64,000 bases of DNA from Flavobacterium sp. GT3R68 (GCF_007109225.1 NZ_VJZK01000002.1:372001-436000), one strand, 5' to 3'; shown: positions 1 through 9,280, counted from the first letter of the stretch. Notes: a model not told the origin generated them from the letters alone. Translations and numbers: made by a program.

Positions 1-439
1 TAGCTTCGTCTGCTTTCTTAGCTTTTCCACCACGACGGCTTTTAGCTTTTTTCACTTCTTTTTTACCACCGTTGTAAAGTTCGTTGAAATCTACCAGTTC
101 GATCATTGCCATATCAGCATTATCTCCCAAACGATTTCCAACTTTGATGATACGAGTGTAACCACCCGGACGATCTCCTACTTTTGCAGCTACGTCTCTG
201 AACAGGTCAGTTACCGCATATTTGCTTCTCAAGTAAGCAAAAACGATACGTCTGTTGTGAGTAGTATCAGCTTTTGATTTTGTTATAAGCGGCTCAACGA
301 ATTGTTTAAGCGCTTTTGCTTTAGCGACAGTAGTGTTAATACGTTTGTGCTCGATAAGAGAACAAGCCATATTAGCCAACATAGCTGCTCTATGTCCTTT
401 CTGTCTGCTTAAGTGATTGAATTTTTTTCCGTGTCTCAT
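1..439 (-). CDS. rplQ: 50S ribosomal protein L17 (C-terminus cut by window edge)
   Basis: Large-subunit protein L17, last gene of the alpha operon. The ATG is at 439-437 and the protein begins [20 protein letters not shown], the usual L17 N-terminus. The frame is open to base 2, giving about 146 codons with no stop, so the C-terminal end lies outside the window. The visible end is a Lys/Ala-rich tail ([17 protein letters not shown]), longer than the roughly 120-residue core, which I recall as common in Bacteroidota. It follows rpoA with a 62-base gap. Confidence 0.97.
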   Translation of the reverse strand, partial: MRHGKKFNHLSRQKGHRAAMLANMACSLIEHKRINTTVAKAKALKQFVEPLITKSKADTTHNRRIVFAYLRSKYAVTDLFRDVAAKVGDRPGGYTRIIKVGNRLGDNADMAMIELVDFNELYNGGKKEVKKAKSRRGGKAKKADEA

Positions 440-501
440 GACGTATTTTTTTTAACTTCATCTTGCTGCAATCCACCTTGGAGAGCAAATTATGAAGTAA
501 T

Positions 502-1494
502 TTATTCTTTATCTAGTTTGTATTTTGCCAAATCCATTCCGAAGGTTAAATTTTTAACTGCTACAAGTTCATCTAGTTCAGTTAACGATTTTTTACCGAA
601 ATTACGGAATTTCATCAGGTCATTTTTATTGAATGATACTAAGTCACCTAATGTATCAACTTCAGCCGCTTTCAAACAATTTAATGCTCTCACTGACAAA
701 TCCATATCAACAAGCTTAGTTTTAAGCAATTGTCTCATATGCAATGATTCCTCATCGTATGATTCAGTTTGTGCAATTTCGTCAGCCTCAAGTGTAATTC
801 TTTCGTCAGAAAACAACATGAAATGGTGAATCAAAACTTTGGCAGCTTCAGTAAGGGCATCTTTAGGATTGATTGAACCGTCAGTTTTTATTTCAAAAAC
901 CAATTTTTCATAATCTGTTTTTTGCTCTACACGGAAGTTTTCAATAGCATACTTAACGTTTTTTACCGGAGTAAAGATCGAGTCAGTAAATATTGTTCCA
1001 ATTGCTGCATTCTGTTTTTTGTTTTCCTCTGCAGGAACATAACCTCTACCTTTTTCAATGGTCAATTCGAAATTCAAATTGATTTTAGGGTCTAAATTAC
1101 AGATAACCAGTTCTGGGTTCAGAACTTGGAAACCTGAGATAAACTTTTGAAAATCACCAGCAGTAAGTTGATCTTTACCTGTAACAGAAATCGTAACCGA
1201 TTCATTATCCACATCTTCGATCTGACGTTTGAAACGTACTTGTTTAAGATTAAGGATAATTTCTGTAACATCTTCAACAACTCCTGAGATAGTAGAAAAT
1301 TCATGATCTACACCTTCGATACGAACCGATGTGATTGCGTATCCTTCTAAAGCAGAAAGCAAAACTCTTCTAAGTGCATTACCAACTGTCAATCCGTAAC
1401 CAGGTTCTAAAGGTCTAAATTCGAATTTACCTTCAAAATCGGTTGAATCGATCATGATAACTTTATCGGGCTTCTGAAAATTAAATATTGCCAT
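502..1494 (-). CDS. rpoA: DNA-directed RNA polymerase subunit alpha
   Basis: The alpha subunit dimerises to nucleate RNA polymerase assembly. At 330 residues it has the normal length. The N-terminal assembly domain covers about residues 1-230, with the signature [20 protein letters not shown] near residue 33. The C-terminal domain (about 255-325) carries two helix-hairpin-helix motifs. It keeps the arginine of VRALNCLKA, which corresponds to E. coli R265 and contacts UP elements and activators. It sits between rpsD (22-base gap) and rplQ in the standard alpha-operon order. Confidence 0.99.
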   Translation of the reverse strand: MAIFNFQKPDKVIMIDSTDFEGKFEFRPLEPGYGLTVGNALRRVLLSALEGYAITSVRIEGVDHEFSTISGVVEDVTEIILNLKQVRFKRQIEDVDNESVTISVTGKDQLTAGDFQKFISGFQVLNPELVICNLDPKINLNFELTIEKGRGYVPAEENKKQNAAIGTIFTDSIFTPVKNVKYAIENFRVEQKTDYEKLVFEIKTDGSINPKDALTEAAKVLIHHFMLFSDERITLEADEIAQTESYDEESLHMRQLLKTKLVDMDLSVRALNCLKAAEVDTLGDLVSFNKNDLMKFRNFGKKSLTELDELVAVKNLTFGMDLAKYKLDKE

Positions 1495-1516
1495 AAATTT
1501 CGACTAATGTCAGTTA

Positions 1517-2122
1517 TTATTTGTTGTACAACTCTACGATTAATTGTTCTTTGATGTTTTCTGGAATTTGCAATCTTGCAGGAACAGAAACAAAAGTACC
1601 TTCTTTGATATCGTTATTCCAAGTAATCCACTCATAAACATGACTAGAATTAGATAAAGAACGTTCGATAGCTTCTAATGATTTAGATTTTTCACGAACA
1701 GCAACTTTATCACCCGGTCTCAAGTGGTAAGAAGCGATATCCACCACTTCACCGTTTACAGTGATGTGTCTGTGAGAAACCAATTGTCTGGCGCCTCTTC
1801 TAGAAGGAGCGATACCCATTCTGAATACTACGTTGTCTAATCTAGCTTCACATAATTGTAAAAGAACTTCACCAGTAACACCTTTAGTAGCTGATGCTTT
1901 TTTGAATAAGCCTCTGAATTGTTTTTCTAAAATTCCGTAAGAATATTTAGCTTTTTGCTTTTCCATTAACTGGATTGCGAACTCAGATTTTTTACCTCTT
2001 TTTTTAGCCATCCCGTGTTGTCCAGGTGGGTAATTTCTTTTTTCGAAAGATTTGTCATCTCCGAAGATTGCTTCGCCAAATTTACGAGCAATTCTAGTTT
2101 TTGGACCAGTATATCTTGCCAT
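1517..2122 (-). CDS. rpsD: 30S ribosomal protein S4
   Basis: S4 is a primary 16S rRNA binder that starts assembly of the 30S body. At 201 residues it is normal in length and carries the S4 RNA-binding domain (about residues 90-155, beginning [20 protein letters not shown]). The N-terminal region has no zinc-binding cysteines, so this is the zinc-free form. The 88-base spacer to rpsK upstream is unusually long for this operon and folds into a strong hairpin (see the entry at 2140-2192). S4 is the known autoregulator of alpha-type operons in other bacteria. Confidence 0.99.
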   Translation of the reverse strand: MARYTGPKTRIARKFGEAIFGDDKSFEKRNYPPGQHGMAKKRGKKSEFAIQLMEKQKAKYSYGILEKQFRGLFKKASATKGVTGEVLLQLCEARLDNVVFRMGIAPSRRGARQLVSHRHITVNGEVVDIASYHLRPGDKVAVREKSKSLEAIERSLSNSSHVYEWITWNNDIKEGTFVSVPARLQIPENIKEQLIVELYNK

Positions 2123-2139
2123 TTCTAAAAATTAAATTA

Positions 2140-2192
2140 AGGTAGAGATTATGAATTCAGGTCATATCCTCCGATAATCTTGTATTCTACCT
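2140..2192 (-). promoter_or_regulatory. structured rpsD leader, candidate S4 autoregulatory element
   Basis: In the rpsK-rpsD spacer, AGGTAGA (2140-2146) pairs perfectly with TCTACCT (2186-2192). GATTAT (2147-2152) pairs with ATAATC (2174-2179). AGG (2159-2161) can pair with CCT (2168-2170). The result is a three-tier stem with a six-base bulge at 2180-2185, ending 17 bases before the rpsD start codon. The pairing is directly visible. A role in S4 feedback is inference from the position and from S4 control of its own mRNA elsewhere. I recall a described 'S4-Bacteroidia' leader class but could not compare it. Confidence 0.6.
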
Positions 2193-2210
2193 AGTTATAC
2201 TTAAATATAA

Positions 2211-2594
2211 TTATACTCTACGTCTTTTCGGAGGACGACATCCGTTGTGTGGCATTGGCGTAACATCGATAATCTCTGTAACTTCAATTCCACCGTTATG
2301 CAAAGAACGGATGGCAGACTCACGTCCGTTTCCTGGTCCTTTTACATACACCTTTACTTTTTTAAGTCCTGCTTCCAACGCTACTTTACTACAATCTTCT
2401 GCTGCCATCTGAGCTGCATATGGAGTGTTCTTTTTAGAACCTCTAAAGCCCATTTTACCAGCTGAAGACCAAGAAATAACTTCACCTTTTTTGTTTGTCA
2501 AAGAAATGATGATGTTGTTAAAAGTTGCACTGATGTGTGCTTCTCCCGTTGATTCAACAATGACTTTACGTTTTTTTGTACTTGCCTTAGCCAT
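2211..2594 (-). CDS. rpsK: 30S ribosomal protein S11
   Basis: S11 lines the 30S platform near the mRNA exit and the E site. The 127-residue protein has the usual motifs: an N-terminal basic tail, the [10 protein letters not shown] strand, [14 protein letters not shown], and the C-terminal [16 protein letters not shown]. It lies 8 bases after rpsM and is followed by the structured spacer before rpsD. Confidence 0.99.
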   Translation of the reverse strand: MAKASTKKRKVIVESTGEAHISATFNNIIISLTNKKGEVISWSSAGKMGFRGSKKNTPYAAQMAAEDCSKVALEAGLKKVKVYVKGPGNGRESAIRSLHNGGIEVTEIIDVTPMPHNGCRPPKRRRV

Positions 2595-2602
2595 ACTACT
2601 TA

Positions 2603-2977
2603 TTATTTAGTTGCTTTTTTCTTGTTGGCAACAGTTTTTCTCTTACCTTTTCTTGTTCTAGAGTTGTTCTTAGTTCTTTGTCCTCTTAATGGAAGACCAG
2701 ATCTGTGACGGATACCTCTATAACATCCAATGTCCATAAGACGTTTGATGTTCAAAGAAACTTCTGAACGCAATTCACCTTCAATTTTGAATGTTGATAC
2801 GGCCTCACGAATTGCTCCGATCTCCTCATCATTCCAATCTTGAACTTTTTTGTCTTGGCTAACTTGAGCTTTTTCTAAAATCTCAATAGCTCTACTTTTT
2901 CCTAATCCGAAGATATAGGTTAGTGCAATAACACCTCTCTTATTTTTCGGGATATCTACCCCTGCAATTCTTGCCAT
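2603..2977 (-). CDS. rpsM: 30S ribosomal protein S13
   Basis: S13 sits in the head of the 30S subunit and forms intersubunit bridges with 23S rRNA and L5. The 124-residue protein starts [21 protein letters not shown] and contains the [19 protein letters not shown] tail that contacts tRNA. It is 2 bases downstream of rpmJ, whose stop codon lies at 2982-2980, and 8 bases upstream of rpsK. Confidence 0.99.
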   Translation of the reverse strand: MARIAGVDIPKNKRGVIALTYIFGLGKSRAIEILEKAQVSQDKKVQDWNDEEIGAIREAVSTFKIEGELRSEVSLNIKRLMDIGCYRGIRHRSGLPLRGQRTKNNSRTRKGKRKTVANKKKATK

Positions 2978-2979
2978 AA

Positions 2980-3096
2980 CTATCCTTGTCTTTGTTTAAA
3001 TCTAGGATTCTTTTTGTTAATTACGTACAATCTCCCTTTTCTTCGCACGATAACGCACTCGGGACTTCTCTTTTTAACTGATGCTCTTACTTTCAT
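2980..3096 (-). CDS. rpmJ: 50S ribosomal protein L36, zinc-free form
   Basis: A 38-residue protein between infA and rpsM, the standard place for rpmJ. It starts [20 protein letters not shown] and ends NPRFKQRQG. Zinc-binding L36 uses three Cys and one His (E. coli numbering C11, C14, C27, H33). Here position 11 is Ser, 14 is Cys, 27 is Asn and the His region is FK, so only one ligand remains and zinc cannot be held. This matches the known 'C-minus' paralogue type. The start ATG is 3096-3094, and 12 bases separate it from the infA stop. Confidence 0.95.
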   Translation of the reverse strand: MKVRASVKKRSPECVIVRRKGRLYVINKKNPRFKQRQG

Positions 3097-3108
3097 TGTG
3101 AATAGCCT

Positions 3109-3324
3109 TTAATATCTATAAGTAATTCTTGCTTTTGACAAATCATAAGGGCTCATTTCCAGTTTCACTTTATCACCAGGTAATAATTTGATATAATGCA
3201 TACGCATTTTACCGGATATGTGAGCAATTACAATATGTCCATTTTCTAACTCTACACGGAACATCGCATTTGATAATGCTTCAATGATGGATCCGTCTTG
3301 TTCTATTGCTGATTGTTTTGCCAT
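3109..3324 (-). CDS. infA: translation initiation factor IF-1
   Basis: IF-1 is a single OB-fold protein that binds the 30S A site and assists IF-2 and IF-3. The length of 71 residues is normal. It begins [20 protein letters not shown] and contains the core [20 protein letters not shown] and the closing KARITYRY. It lies 3 bases downstream of the secY stop, so translation is probably coupled within the spc-alpha junction. Confidence 0.99.
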   Translation of the reverse strand: MAKQSAIEQDGSIIEALSNAMFRVELENGHIVIAHISGKMRMHYIKLLPGDKVKLEMSPYDLSKARITYRY

Positions 3325-3327
3325 ATA

Positions 3328-4674
3328 TTAAGCTACTGCTTTTCTATTTTTACCACTCTTCATCAATCCATCATAATGTTTGTTCAACAGATAGGAATTG
3401 ATTTGTTGAATAGTATCTATTGCAACACCAACCATGATTATTAATGACGTTCCGCCAAAAAACATCGCCCAAGATTGTTGAACATCCATAATACTTACTA
3501 CAATGGCTGGGAACACAGCAATTAAGGCAAGGAATAAGGAACCTGGGAAAGTAATTAAAGACATCACTTTATCTAAAAAGTCAGATGTTTCAACTCCTGG
3601 TCTGATACCCGGAATGAATCCACCGCTTCTCTTTAAATCATCAGCCATTTTATTTGTAGGAACAGTAATGGCAGTATAAAAGAATGTAAAGACAACAATT
3701 AATGTTGCGAATACAAAGTTATACCAGAATCCGAACATATTACTGAATGCTCCTGCAATAGAGGTTGAGACATCGGATTTTGACAAACCTGCCAAAGCAG
3801 CCGGAATAAACATTATCGCCTGTGCAAAGATAATTGGCATTACACCCGATGCATTAAGCTTTAATGGGATCCATTGTCTGTTTCCACCCATCATATCTTG
3901 TTCAAAGTCACCAGAAACTGTTCTTCTGGCGTATTGTACAGGAATTTTACGGATAGCCATTACCAATAAGATACATGCAATAATCACTAACAACCAAACA
4001 ATGATCTCGATAACCAATAACATTGGTCCACCGTTATTATTGGTAACTCTGGTTGTGAACTCTTGTATGAATGCTTGTGGCAATCTCGCCAAGATACCCA
4101 CCATAATTAATAGTGAAATACCGTTTCCGATTCCTTTATCAGTAATTTTTTCTCCTAACCACATGGCAAAAATTGTCCCTGTAACTAAAATGATCACTGA
4201 TGAGAATAAGAATGAGAAAGAATCAAATCCTAATAAAAAGGCGCTGCTTGGTAATGTTCTATATAAGTTATAGATATAACCCGGCCCTTGTACCAGAGTA
4301 ATCACGATAGTTAACCAACGTGTAATCTGATTAATTTTCTTTCTTCCACTTTCACCATCACTTTGTAGTTTTTGCAGATAAGGAACCGCGATTCCCATCA
4401 ACTGTACTACAATAGATGCTGAGATGTAAGGCATGATACCTAAAGCAAAAACCGAAGCTTTTGAAAAAGCACCACCCGTGAACATGTCAAGAATTGAACC
4501 AATACCATTTTTTGTTTGACCGGCTAAACTATGTAATTGCGTAGCGTCAATACCTGGTAGAGTAACATGAGCTCCAAAACGATAAACCAAAAGAAGACCC
4601 AAAGTAATTAGGATTCTATTTTTCAGTTCCTCGATTTTCCAAACATTAATAAGTGATTCAATAAATTTCTTCAT
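3328..4674 (-). CDS. secY: preprotein translocase subunit SecY
   Basis: SecY is the channel subunit of the SecYEG translocon in the cytoplasmic membrane. The 448 residues contain about ten hydrophobic segments, the N-terminal cytoplasmic helix (MKKFIESLINVWKIEELKNR) and the conserved plug region (GIDATQLHSL...). Signatures include FALGIMPYISASIVVQLM and the cytosolic loop FEQDMMGGNRQWIPLKLNASGVMP. It is the last spc gene, 10 bases after rplO, and feeds directly into infA. Confidence 0.99.
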   Translation of the reverse strand: MKKFIESLINVWKIEELKNRILITLGLLLVYRFGAHVTLPGIDATQLHSLAGQTKNGIGSILDMFTGGAFSKASVFALGIMPYISASIVVQLMGIAVPYLQKLQSDGESGRKKINQITRWLTIVITLVQGPGYIYNLYRTLPSSAFLLGFDSFSFLFSSVIILVTGTIFAMWLGEKITDKGIGNGISLLIMVGILARLPQAFIQEFTTRVTNNNGGPMLLVIEIIVWLLVIIACILLVMAIRKIPVQYARRTVSGDFEQDMMGGNRQWIPLKLNASGVMPIIFAQAIMFIPAALAGLSKSDVSTSIAGAFSNMFGFWYNFVFATLIVVFTFFYTAITVPTNKMADDLKRSGGFIPGIRPGVETSDFLDKVMSLITFPGSLFLALIAVFPAIVVSIMDVQQSWAMFFGGTSLIIMVGVAIDTIQQINSYLLNKHYDGLMKSGKNRKAVA

Positions 4675-4684
4675 CGTAGAAAAA

Positions 4685-5137
4685 TTATATTGTTACGGCT
4701 TCTCCACCAGCAGCCTCAATAGCGGCTTTTGCAGTAGCAGTAAATTTGTGAGCGGTTACCTTTAATTTAGCTGTCAATTCTCCTCTACCTAAAATCTTAA
4801 CGATTTCATTTTTGGTAGCCAAACGGTTTGAAACAAACACTGTCATATCAACAGTATCGGTGATCATTCCATTATCAACTAATAATTGAAGCGTATCAAG
4901 GTTAACACCTTCGTAATTCTTACGATTGATGTTTGTGAAACCAAACTTAGGCACACGTCTTTGAAGTGGCATTTGCCCTCCCTCAAAACCAATCTTTTTA
5001 GAATAACCAGAACGAGATTTTGCTCCTTTGTGACCTCTTGCAGAAGTACCACCTTTTCCAGAACCTTCTCCTCTACCTAATCTTTTATTTTGATTGTGCG
5101 TAGAACCTTCAGCAGGTTGTAAGTTACTTAAATTCAT
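4685..5137 (-). CDS. rplO: 50S ribosomal protein L15
   Basis: L15 is a late-binding 50S assembly protein. It has 150 residues. The glycine- and basic-rich N-terminal extension ([19 protein letters not shown]) is the part that threads through 23S rRNA. It is followed by the globular L15/L18e domain from about residue 70. It lies 11 bases downstream of rpmD. Confidence 0.99.
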   Translation of the reverse strand: MNLSNLQPAEGSTHNQNKRLGRGEGSGKGGTSARGHKGAKSRSGYSKKIGFEGGQMPLQRRVPKFGFTNINRKNYEGVNLDTLQLLVDNGMITDTVDMTVFVSNRLATKNEIVKILGRGELTAKLKVTAHKFTATAKAAIEAAGGEAVTI

Positions 5138-5148
5138 AACAGTATTTG

Positions 5149-5331
5149 TTATTTAGCTTCCTCTACAGAAACTAAGTGTTTAACTTTGTTTATCATCCCA
5201 AGGATTGCAGGATTTGAATCATGCTCTACAACTTGTCCCATTTTCTTAAGACCTAAAGCAAGCAGACCTCTCTTTTGTGTAAGAGGACAGTTGATTTTGC
5301 TTCGAACTTGTTTTACTAATAATTTAGCCAT
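5149..5331 (-). CDS. rpmD: 50S ribosomal protein L30
   Basis: Small ferredoxin-like-fold 50S protein of 60 residues, normal in length. It begins [20 protein letters not shown] and contains the conserved [16 protein letters not shown] stretch. It lies in the standard rpsE-rpmD-rplO order with short gaps on both sides (12 and 11 bases). Confidence 0.98.
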   Translation of the reverse strand: MAKLLVKQVRSKINCPLTQKRGLLALGLKKMGQVVEHDSNPAILGMINKVKHLVSVEEAK

Positions 5332-5343
5332 AATTTCCTTGAA

Positions 5344-5871
5344 TTAACCTTTAAAAACTTTCTCTAAAGAAACTCCACGTTGTTTTGCAACAGTGTATGC
5401 GCTTCTCATTTGTAATAAAGCATCAAAAGTTGCTTTCACTACGTTGTGAGGATTTGATGATCCTTGAGATTTAGACAATACATCGTGAATTCCAACTGAT
5501 TCAAGAACTGAACGAACAGCTCCACCAGCAATAACTCCTGTACCATGAGAGGCCGGAATTAAGAATACACGTGCACCACCAAATTTACCTTTTTGTTCGT
5601 GAGGAACAGACTGACCGTTCAAAGGAATTTTCACAAGATTTTTCTTTGCATCTTCTACTGCTTTCGCAATTGCTTCAGAAACGTCTTTAGATTTTCCCAA
5701 TCCGTGACCAACCACTCCATTTTCATCACCTACCACTACAATTGCAGAAAAACCGAAAGCTCTACCACCTTTTGTAACTTTAGTAACACGATTAACACTT
5801 ACCAGACGATCTTTTAATTCAAGACCACTTGGTTTTACTAGCTCTACATTCTTGTATTTACTATTAGACAT
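5344..5871 (-). CDS. rpsE: 30S ribosomal protein S5
   Basis: S5 takes part in translational accuracy, at the S4/S5 interface, and in mRNA helicase action. The 175 residues hold the N-terminal double-stranded-RNA-binding domain (about 18-82; [20 protein letters not shown] is the signature start) and the C-terminal domain containing [19 protein letters not shown]. It is 6 bases downstream of rplR. Confidence 0.99.
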   Translation of the reverse strand: MSNSKYKNVELVKPSGLELKDRLVSVNRVTKVTKGGRAFGFSAIVVVGDENGVVGHGLGKSKDVSEAIAKAVEDAKKNLVKIPLNGQSVPHEQKGKFGGARVFLIPASHGTGVIAGGAVRSVLESVGIHDVLSKSQGSSNPHNVVKATFDALLQMRSAYTVAKQRGVSLEKVFKG

Positions 5872-5877
5872 ACTATA

Positions 5878-6228
5878 TTAGAATTTAAGTCCAGCCGCTC
5901 TCGCGCCTTCTGCTAATGATTGAATACGACCGTGATACAAATAACCTCCTCTATCGAAAGTTACTGCATCAATCCCGGCTTTTAACGCTTTTTCACCTAC
6001 AAGTTTTCCAACTGCGTTTGCGATTTCTACGTTAGTACCTTTACCTACTTCTTTTTCTCTTGAAGATGCAGCCAATAAAGTTACTCCATTCACATCATCA
6101 ATAAGTTGTGCGTAGATTTCTTTATTGCTTCTGAATACAGAAAGTCTTGGTTTAGTAGCAGTACCACTAATAGTCTTTCTAATTCTGAACTTGATTCTCT
6201 GTCTTCTATCAGATTTTGTTAATGACAT
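5878..6228 (-). CDS. rplR: 50S ribosomal protein L18
   Basis: L18 binds 5S rRNA and helps attach it to the 50S central protuberance. The 116 residues comprise a basic N-terminus ([20 protein letters not shown]) and the conserved end [20 protein letters not shown]. It lies between rplF (11-base gap) and rpsE (6-base gap). Confidence 0.99.
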   Translation of the reverse strand: MSLTKSDRRQRIKFRIRKTISGTATKPRLSVFRSNKEIYAQLIDDVNGVTLLAASSREKEVGKGTNVEIANAVGKLVGEKALKAGIDAVTFDRGGYLYHGRIQSLAEGARAAGLKF

Positions 6229-6239
6229 AATCTTATTTT

Positions 6240-6782
6240 TTAAGCTGATTTACCTGCTTTTCTTCTTAATACTTCACCCACAAATTTAACCCCTTTTCCT
6301 TTATAAGGCTCTGGCTTACGGAAACCTCTGATTTTCGCAGCTACCTGTCCTAAAAGTTGTTTGTCGAAAGACGTTAATTTTACAATTGGGTTTTTACCTT
6401 TTTCAGATATTGTTTCTAAAACTACTTCAGGAGCAATTTCCAAAACGATATTGTGAGAGAAACCTAAAGCCAAGTCCAATTTCTGTCCTTGATTTGAAGC
6501 TCTATAACCTACACCTACTAATTCTAAAGATTTAGTAAAACCTTCTGACACCCCTAAAATCATGTTATTGACTAAAGATCTGTACAGTCCGTGTTTTGCT
6601 CTGTGGTCTTTGTGATCAGATGATCTGCTCACAAGAACCTGACCGTCTTCAACTACAACAGTAATGTCCGAAAACTCCTGTGTAAGTTGACCATTTTTTC
6701 CTTTTACTGTAATGATACCTTCCTTAACTTCTACAGTTACTCCAGCAGGGATTACAATTGGATTTTTACCTATTCTTGACAT
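6240..6782 (-). CDS. rplF: 50S ribosomal protein L6
   Basis: L6 lies near the sarcin-ricin loop and the factor-binding site. The 180 residues consist of two tandem alpha/beta L6 domains. The C-terminal signature is [18 protein letters not shown]. The start [20 protein letters not shown] is standard. It lies 18 bases after rpsH. Confidence 0.99.
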   Translation of the reverse strand: MSRIGKNPIVIPAGVTVEVKEGIITVKGKNGQLTQEFSDITVVVEDGQVLVSRSSDHKDHRAKHGLYRSLVNNMILGVSEGFTKSLELVGVGYRASNQGQKLDLALGFSHNIVLEIAPEVVLETISEKGKNPIVKLTSFDKQLLGQVAAKIRGFRKPEPYKGKGVKFVGEVLRRKAGKSA

Positions 6783-6800
6783 CTTATAAGTCTTTTAAAA

Positions 6801-7199
6801 TTAGTATACGTAACAAATTACTTCACCACCTACATTTAATTGTTTCGCTTGTTTTCCGGTCATAAGACCTTTAGACGTTGAAACAATCGCAATTCCTAAT
6901 CCGTTAAGGATTCTAGGTATTTTAGAAGAACCTGCGTACTTACGTAAACCTGGTTTACTAATTCTTTGGATATCTTTAATTACCGGCTCTTTAGTATCTT
7001 TATCATACTTCAAAGCGATTTTGATTGAACCCTGAACAGCGTTGTCCTCAAATTTGTAACTCAAGATATAACCTTGATCAAATAAGATCTTTGTTATTTC
7101 TTTTTTTAGATTAGAAGCAGGAATTTCGACAACTTTGTGGTTTGCAGCCACAGCGTTTCTAACTCTTGTCAAATAATCCGCAATAGGATCTGTATACAT
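6801..7199 (-). CDS. rpsH: 30S ribosomal protein S8
   Basis: S8 is a primary 16S rRNA binder (helix 21) and represses the spc operon in E. coli by binding its mRNA. The length of 132 residues is normal. The start is [20 protein letters not shown] and the C-terminal signature region is [20 protein letters not shown]. The 74-base spacer upstream, after rpsN, is long for this operon and contains a hairpin (see 7214-7256). Confidence 0.99.
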   Translation of the reverse strand: MYTDPIADYLTRVRNAVAANHKVVEIPASNLKKEITKILFDQGYILSYKFEDNAVQGSIKIALKYDKDTKEPVIKDIQRISKPGLRKYAGSSKIPRILNGLGIAIVSTSKGLMTGKQAKQLNVGGEVICYVY

Positions 7200-7213
7200 G
7201 TGTATTGATTTGC

Positions 7214-7256
7214 GGTTATGGTTTTCGAGGGATACTCATCCATCGAACCTTTAACC
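7214..7256 (-). promoter_or_regulatory. hairpin in the rpsN-rpsH spacer, possible regulatory site
   Basis: GGTT (7214-7217) pairs with AACC (7253-7256). GGTT (7220-7223) pairs with AACC (7246-7249). CGA (7226-7228) pairs with TCG (7243-7245). GGAT (7230-7233) pairs with ATCC (7238-7241) around the loop ACTC. This forms one interrupted hairpin lying 15 bases upstream of the rpsH start codon. No U-run follows it, so it is not an intrinsic terminator. Feedback by S8 is only a guess from its position; RNA processing or stability control is equally possible. Confidence 0.4.
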
Positions 7257-7273
7257 AATTTATAAATGTTTAA

Positions 7274-7543
7274 TTACCAGCTGGCTTTCTTAACTCCTGG
7301 TATCAATCCGTTGTTTGCCATCTCACGAAATGTAACACGTGAAACACCAAATTGACGCATATATCCTCTTGGTCTTCCAGTTAATTTACAACGATTGTGC
7401 AAACGAACAGGCGAAGCGTTTTTCGGTAATTTTTGCAAACCTACGAAATCTCCGGCTTCTAACAAAGCTTTTCTTTTCTCAGCATATTTTGCAACCGTTT
7501 TTTCTCTCTTCACCTCACGGGCTTTCATTGATTCTTTAGCCAT
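7274..7543 (-). CDS. rpsN: 30S ribosomal protein S14, zinc-free form
   Basis: S14 is a head protein of the 30S subunit. The 89 residues match the longer zinc-independent class rather than the 61-residue zinc-ribbon class. The C-terminal region reads [20 protein letters not shown], with a single Cys where the zinc form has two CxxC pairs. The start [20 protein letters not shown] is standard. It lies 3 bases after rplE and 74 bases before rpsH. Confidence 0.98.
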   Translation of the reverse strand: MAKESMKAREVKREKTVAKYAEKRKALLEAGDFVGLQKLPKNASPVRLHNRCKLTGRPRGYMRQFGVSRVTFREMANNGLIPGVKKASW

Positions 7544-7546
7544 ATC

Positions 7547-8098
7547 TTAATTCTTTTTAAAAGGTAATCCCAGTTCAGCCAATAACGATTTTGCTTCCTT
7601 ATCTGTTTTCGCAGAAGTAACAAACGTAATATCCATACCAGAAATCTTGTTCACTTTATCAATATCAATTTCAGGGAAAATGATTTGTTCTAAAACTCCT
7701 AAGTTATAGTTACCTCTTCCGTCGAAACCAGTAGCTTTGATACCGCTGAAATCTCTAACTCGTGGTAAAGAAGAAGTGATAAGTCTGTCTAAAAACTCAT
7801 ACATTCTTTCTCCACGCAAAGTAACTTTTGCACCAATTGGCATTCCTTTTCTCAATTTGAAAGACGCAACGTCTTTCTTAGAGATAGTAGCAATTGCTTT
7901 TTGTCCAGTAATTTTTGTCAACTCTTCCACTGCATAGTCGATAAGTTTCTTGTCAGATACTGCTGCACCAACTCCTTTACTTAACACGATTTTTTCCAAT
8001 TTTGGAACTTCCATCACGTTTTTGTAACCGAATTCTTCTTTAAGAGCAGAGATTACTCTGTTCTTATATTCATCTTTTAGTCTAGGTATATAAGCCAT
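7547..8098 (-). CDS. rplE: 50S ribosomal protein L5
   Basis: L5 binds 5S rRNA and contacts P-site tRNA and S13. I chose the ATG at 8098-8096 ([13 protein letters not shown]..., 183 residues). A GTG directly before it (8101-8099) would add one Met and overlap the rplX stop codon by one base. Signatures include [20 protein letters not shown] and [18 protein letters not shown]. The neighbours are rplX upstream and rpsN downstream, 3 bases away. Confidence 0.98.
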   Translation of the reverse strand: MAYIPRLKDEYKNRVISALKEEFGYKNVMEVPKLEKIVLSKGVGAAVSDKKLIDYAVEELTKITGQKAIATISKKDVASFKLRKGMPIGAKVTLRGERMYEFLDRLITSSLPRVRDFSGIKATGFDGRGNYNLGVLEQIIFPEIDIDKVNKISGMDITFVTSAKTDKEAKSLLAELGLPFKKN

Positions 8099-8100
8099 CA

Positions 8101-8415
8101 CTATAGTACTTGATTAGATTTTTTTGAAAATCTTACTTTTTTATCTCCTTCTACTCTAACTCCTGTTCTTGTAGCTTCCTTAGTTTTAGGATCTATTAGA
8201 GACAGGTTAGAAATTTGTATAGGAGCCTCTTTCTTAACGATTCCTCCTTGAGGGCTTTTCGCACTTGGCTTCGTATGTTTTGAAACCATGTTTACGCCTT
8301 CAACGATCGCTTTGTTCTTCTCACGGTCAACCTTTACAATTTTCCCTTCAGAACCTTTATGGTCTCCGGTAATCACTCTAACGATATCTCCTGTTTTTAT
8401 TTTTAGCTTTATCAT
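8101..8415 (-). CDS. rplX: 50S ribosomal protein L24
   Basis: L24 is an early assembly protein near the peptide exit tunnel. The 104 residues begin with a KOW motif ([20 protein letters not shown]), followed by the conserved [10 protein letters not shown] segment. It lies 11 bases after rplN. Its TAG stop (8103-8101) almost abuts the rplE start. Confidence 0.98.
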   Translation of the reverse strand: MIKLKIKTGDIVRVITGDHKGSEGKIVKVDREKNKAIVEGVNMVSKHTKPSAKSPQGGIVKKEAPIQISNLSLIDPKTKEATRTGVRVEGDKKVRFSKKSNQVL

Positions 8416-8426
8416 CTTAAAAATAA

Positions 8427-8795
8427 TTAAAGCACTTCAGGTGCTAATGATACAATTTTCATGAATTGTTTTTCACGAAGTTCTCTTGCTACCGGACCAA
8501 AAACACGAGTTCCTCTCATTTCACCAGCAGCGTTCAACAATACGCAAGCGTTATCGTCAAATCTGATGTATGAACCATCGGCTCTTCTCACTTCTTTTTT
8601 GGTACGTACAACCACTGCAGTCGAAACAGCTCCTTTTTTAACGCTTCCGTTAGGGGCTGTATCTTTAATTGATACTACAATCTTGTCTCCAACAGAGGCA
8701 TACCTTCTTTTGGTACCTCCTAAAACACGGATAGTTAAAACTTCTTTAGCTCCTGTGTTATCTGCTACTTTTAGTCTTGATTCTTGTTGTACCAT
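8427..8795 (-). CDS. rplN: 50S ribosomal protein L14
   Basis: L14 forms an intersubunit bridge and is the docking site for the silencing factor RsfS. The 122 residues begin [20 protein letters not shown] and carry the signature [23 protein letters not shown] segment and the terminal [12 protein letters not shown]. First gene of the spc section, 2 bases after rpsQ, so the S10 and spc groups are fused here without a break. Confidence 0.99.
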   Translation of the reverse strand: MVQQESRLKVADNTGAKEVLTIRVLGGTKRRYASVGDKIVVSIKDTAPNGSVKKGAVSTAVVVRTKKEVRRADGSYIRFDDNACVLLNAAGEMRGTRVFGPVARELREKQFMKIVSLAPEVL

Positions 8796-8797
8796 AA

Positions 8798-9058
8798 TTA
8801 TTTAGCTCTTTCAATGATTTCAACTAACCTCCAACATTTAGTTTTACTCATAGGACGCGTTTCGCTAATCCTTACAGTATCTCCAATGTTACAGTCGTTC
8901 GTTTCGTCGTGTGCGTGATACTTTTTAGTTTTCAACACGAACTTACCGTATAATGGGTGTTTTACTTTACGTACTTCTGCAACAACAATAGATTTATCCA
9001 TTTTGTCCGAAGTAACAACACCAACTCTTTCTTTTCTTAAATTTCTTTTTTCTTCCAT
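8798..9058 (-). CDS. rpsQ: 30S ribosomal protein S17
   Basis: S17 is an OB-fold primary 16S rRNA binder. The length of 86 residues is normal. It begins [20 protein letters not shown] and has the core [20 protein letters not shown] and the closing [20 protein letters not shown]. It is 17 bases after rpmC and 2 bases before rplN. Confidence 0.98.
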   Translation of the reverse strand: MEEKRNLRKERVGVVTSDKMDKSIVVAEVRKVKHPLYGKFVLKTKKYHAHDETNDCNIGDTVRISETRPMSKTKCWRLVEIIERAK

Positions 9059-9075
9059 CTTTCAGCAGAATACAG

Positions 9076-9267
9076 TTATTGTAACTCTCTTTTAGTAAGT
9101 TCTGTAGCTAATCTGGCAACTGTTCTTCTTACACTTCTAATTTGAAGTGGGTTCTCAATTGGTGAAATAGCGTGAGCCATTTTCAGATCAGCATATGTTT
9201 TCTTAGTCTGGCTAAGCTTTTCTTGCAACTCTGCTGCAGAAAGATCTTTTATTTCTGATTGTTTCAT
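9076..9267 (-). CDS. rpmC: 50S ribosomal protein L29
   Basis: L29 is a two-helix protein at the tunnel exit, near the SRP and trigger-factor docking site. I chose the ATG at 9267-9265 (MKQSEIKDLSAAELQEKLSQ, 63 residues, normal length). The frame stays open upstream to about 9306, but those residues would overlap the end of rplP and are not L29-like. The gap to rplP is 13 bases. Confidence 0.97.
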   Translation of the reverse strand: MKQSEIKDLSAAELQEKLSQTKKTYADLKMAHAISPIENPLQIRSVRRTVARLATELTKRELQ

Positions 9268-9280
9268 AATATAATATAGA

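Noticed and set aside
2153..2173. Tiny open frame ATG ACC TGA behind a GGAGG in the rpsD leader loop (minus strand)
   Set aside because: Two codons long, inside a hairpin loop, and this phylum rarely uses Shine-Dalgarno pairing; most likely chance.
2211..2260. Possible short antisense coding frames on the plus strand across the ribosomal genes
   Set aside because: Their translations are low-complexity and Cys/Phe/Ser-rich, they lie entirely inside conserved genes, and they show no start or family signals; they are frame shadows.
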